Positions 62,990 to 64,000 of a stretch of DNA of 64,000 bases are shown here, piece by piece. Location of the stretch: NCBI RefSeq assembly GCF_002694385.1, contig NZ_NZMB01000016.1:9275-73274 (forward strand), in the 5' to 3' direction. Origin of the DNA: Sneathiella sp. Lineage in GTDB: Bacteria > Pseudomonadota > Alphaproteobacteria > Sneathiellales > Sneathiellaceae. Positions within the stretch are counted from its first letter, which is position 1; every line of letters begins with the position of its first letter. A program made the position numbers and the translations under genes. Below the pieces are notes generated by a model that worked only from the letters and a program-made list of their open reading frames with translations, made no database searches and had not been told where the DNA came from.

Positions 62990-64000
62990 TCAGTCCGCTG
63001 TATTGTTGTCCTGCGCCGCTACGGCAAAAACATGGGCAAGCGCGTCTGCCGCCTGATGGAGGGCCTTTTCCGCCTCCGGAAACACGCCCGTCATGGACAT
63101 GAAGCCATGCACCATGGCGGGAAAGCGCACCACACCCACATTGACGCCTGCCGCCTGTAATGCCTTGCCATACTCCTCCGCCTCATCGCGTAAGGGATCG
63201 AACCCGGCCGTGACAATCAGCGCCGGGGGAAGTCCGGCAAGATCGGTGTTGAGAATGGGGGAGGCCCGGATATCGTCCCGTTCCGACGCATTGTTCAGAT
63301 ACATATCGCGATAGCCTTCCATCCGCGCGCGGGTCAGGAAAAACCCATCCGCAAACATGGCATGACTGGGCGCGGAGAGATGCGCATCCAGCGTCGGATA
63401 GAACAGCATCTGGAACAGAGGCAGGGGGCCGCCCTGCGATGCCGCCTGCTGTGCGACGACGGCGGCAAGGCACCCGCCGGAACTGTCGCCGCCCACAGCC
63501 AAACGGGACGAATCCAGGCCGTAATCCGTGCCTTTTTCAGAAACCCACCGCAAGGCGGCACAGCTATCCTCAACCGCCGCCGGAAACCTCGCCTCCGGCG
63601 CCAGCCTGTAGCCAACGGACAGAACGGCAAAACCGCCATATTTCGCAAGCCGTGCGCAAAGACCGTCATGACTGTCGAGGGAGCCGCGGATATAGCCGCC
63701 ACCATGATAATAAACGAGAACGGGAAGGGAGGGCTCATCAAGCGGGCGATACAACCGGGCAGGAAAGTCGTCGCTGCCGCTTCGGATGGTGATATCCTGA
63801 ATGGAGGGGAGCCTGGGCGGCTTCCCCGCCAGCAGACTGGAGACTTTCTCCAGCTTCTCGCGGTTTTCCGCAAGACCTTCAATAGTCACAGGGGATGCCG
63901 ATTTCCTGTCCAGGTCGCACAACAGCCGCGCCTTGGCATCCAGCTTCTGGCCATCAATTACCAGCGGCCGGAAGCCATAAAACAGGCTGAAAAAGGAAGA
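62990..64000 (-). CDS. alpha/beta hydrolase, HSL/lipase family; N-terminus runs off the window
   Basis: VLVYYHGGGYIRGSLDSHDGLCARLA (HGGG), VGGDSSGGCLAAV (GDSAG), MVHGFMSM; frame stays open to the window end (...SLFYGFRPLVIDGQKLDAKARLLCDLDRK). Confidence 0.9.
   Translation of the reverse strand, partial: SSFFSLFYGFRPLVIDGQKLDAKARLLCDLDRKSASPVTIEGLAENREKLEKVSSLLAGKPPRLPSIQDITIRSGSDDFPARLYRPLDEPSLPVLVYYHGGGYIRGSLDSHDGLCARLAKYGGFAVLSVGYRLAPEARFPAAVEDSCAALRWVSEKGTDYGLDSSRLAVGGDSSGGCLAAVVAQQAASQGGPLPLFQMLFYPTLDAHLSAPSHAMFADGFFLTRARMEGYRDMYLNNASERDDIRASPILNTDLAGLPPALIVTAGFDPLRDEAEEYGKALQAAGVNVGVVRFPAMVHGFMSMTGVFPEAEKALHQAADALAHVFAVAAQDNNTAD

Overview
This 64 kb window looks like an alphaproteobacterial chromosome (about 50-60% GC in most lines). 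It is mostly densely packed housekeeping genes. In order: glmS (3' end), cfa, a CDF transporter, gabD, gor, a class II DAHP synthase, a nicotinate phosphoribosyltransferase, an MFS transporter, nadE, gltX, cysS, cimA, trmJ, an alpha/beta hydrolase, rpsD, purN/purM, DUF2066, a pgsA-like gene, an AI-2E/PerM transporter, an hda-like gene, an SDR, DUF2147, ppk1, ppx, rnd, aspS, an EAL protein, nrdJ, NDUFA12, mlaD, DUF2155, aat, accC/accB, aroQ, a Sel1-repeat protein, a Hint-domain protein, DUF3750, a dsbA-like gene, mscL, an M48/TPR protease, a GGT-like lipoprotein, an aminotransferase, rne, an amidase, PBP1A, prfB (programmed +1 frameshift, whose 5' part is missed by the ORF track) and an HSL-type esterase truncated by the window end. 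No tRNA, rRNA, CRISPR array or recognisable transposase/integrase was found. Three AT-rich patches stand out from the GC-rich background: (i) a ~0.4 kb cassette with a small membrane ORF, bracketed by a 34-bp near-perfect duplication of the glmS 3' end; (ii) the 3' ~0.55 kb of cysS, which makes it look like a mosaic gene; (iii) a ~2 kb block holding a Sel1-repeat gene and the N-terminal part of a Hint-domain protein whose C-terminal Hint module is strongly GC-rich. Patch (iii) sits inside an otherwise familiar dsbA-aroQ-accBC-aat neighbourhood and is the best candidate for an undescribed modular system. All family calls come from reading the translations. No database search was run.
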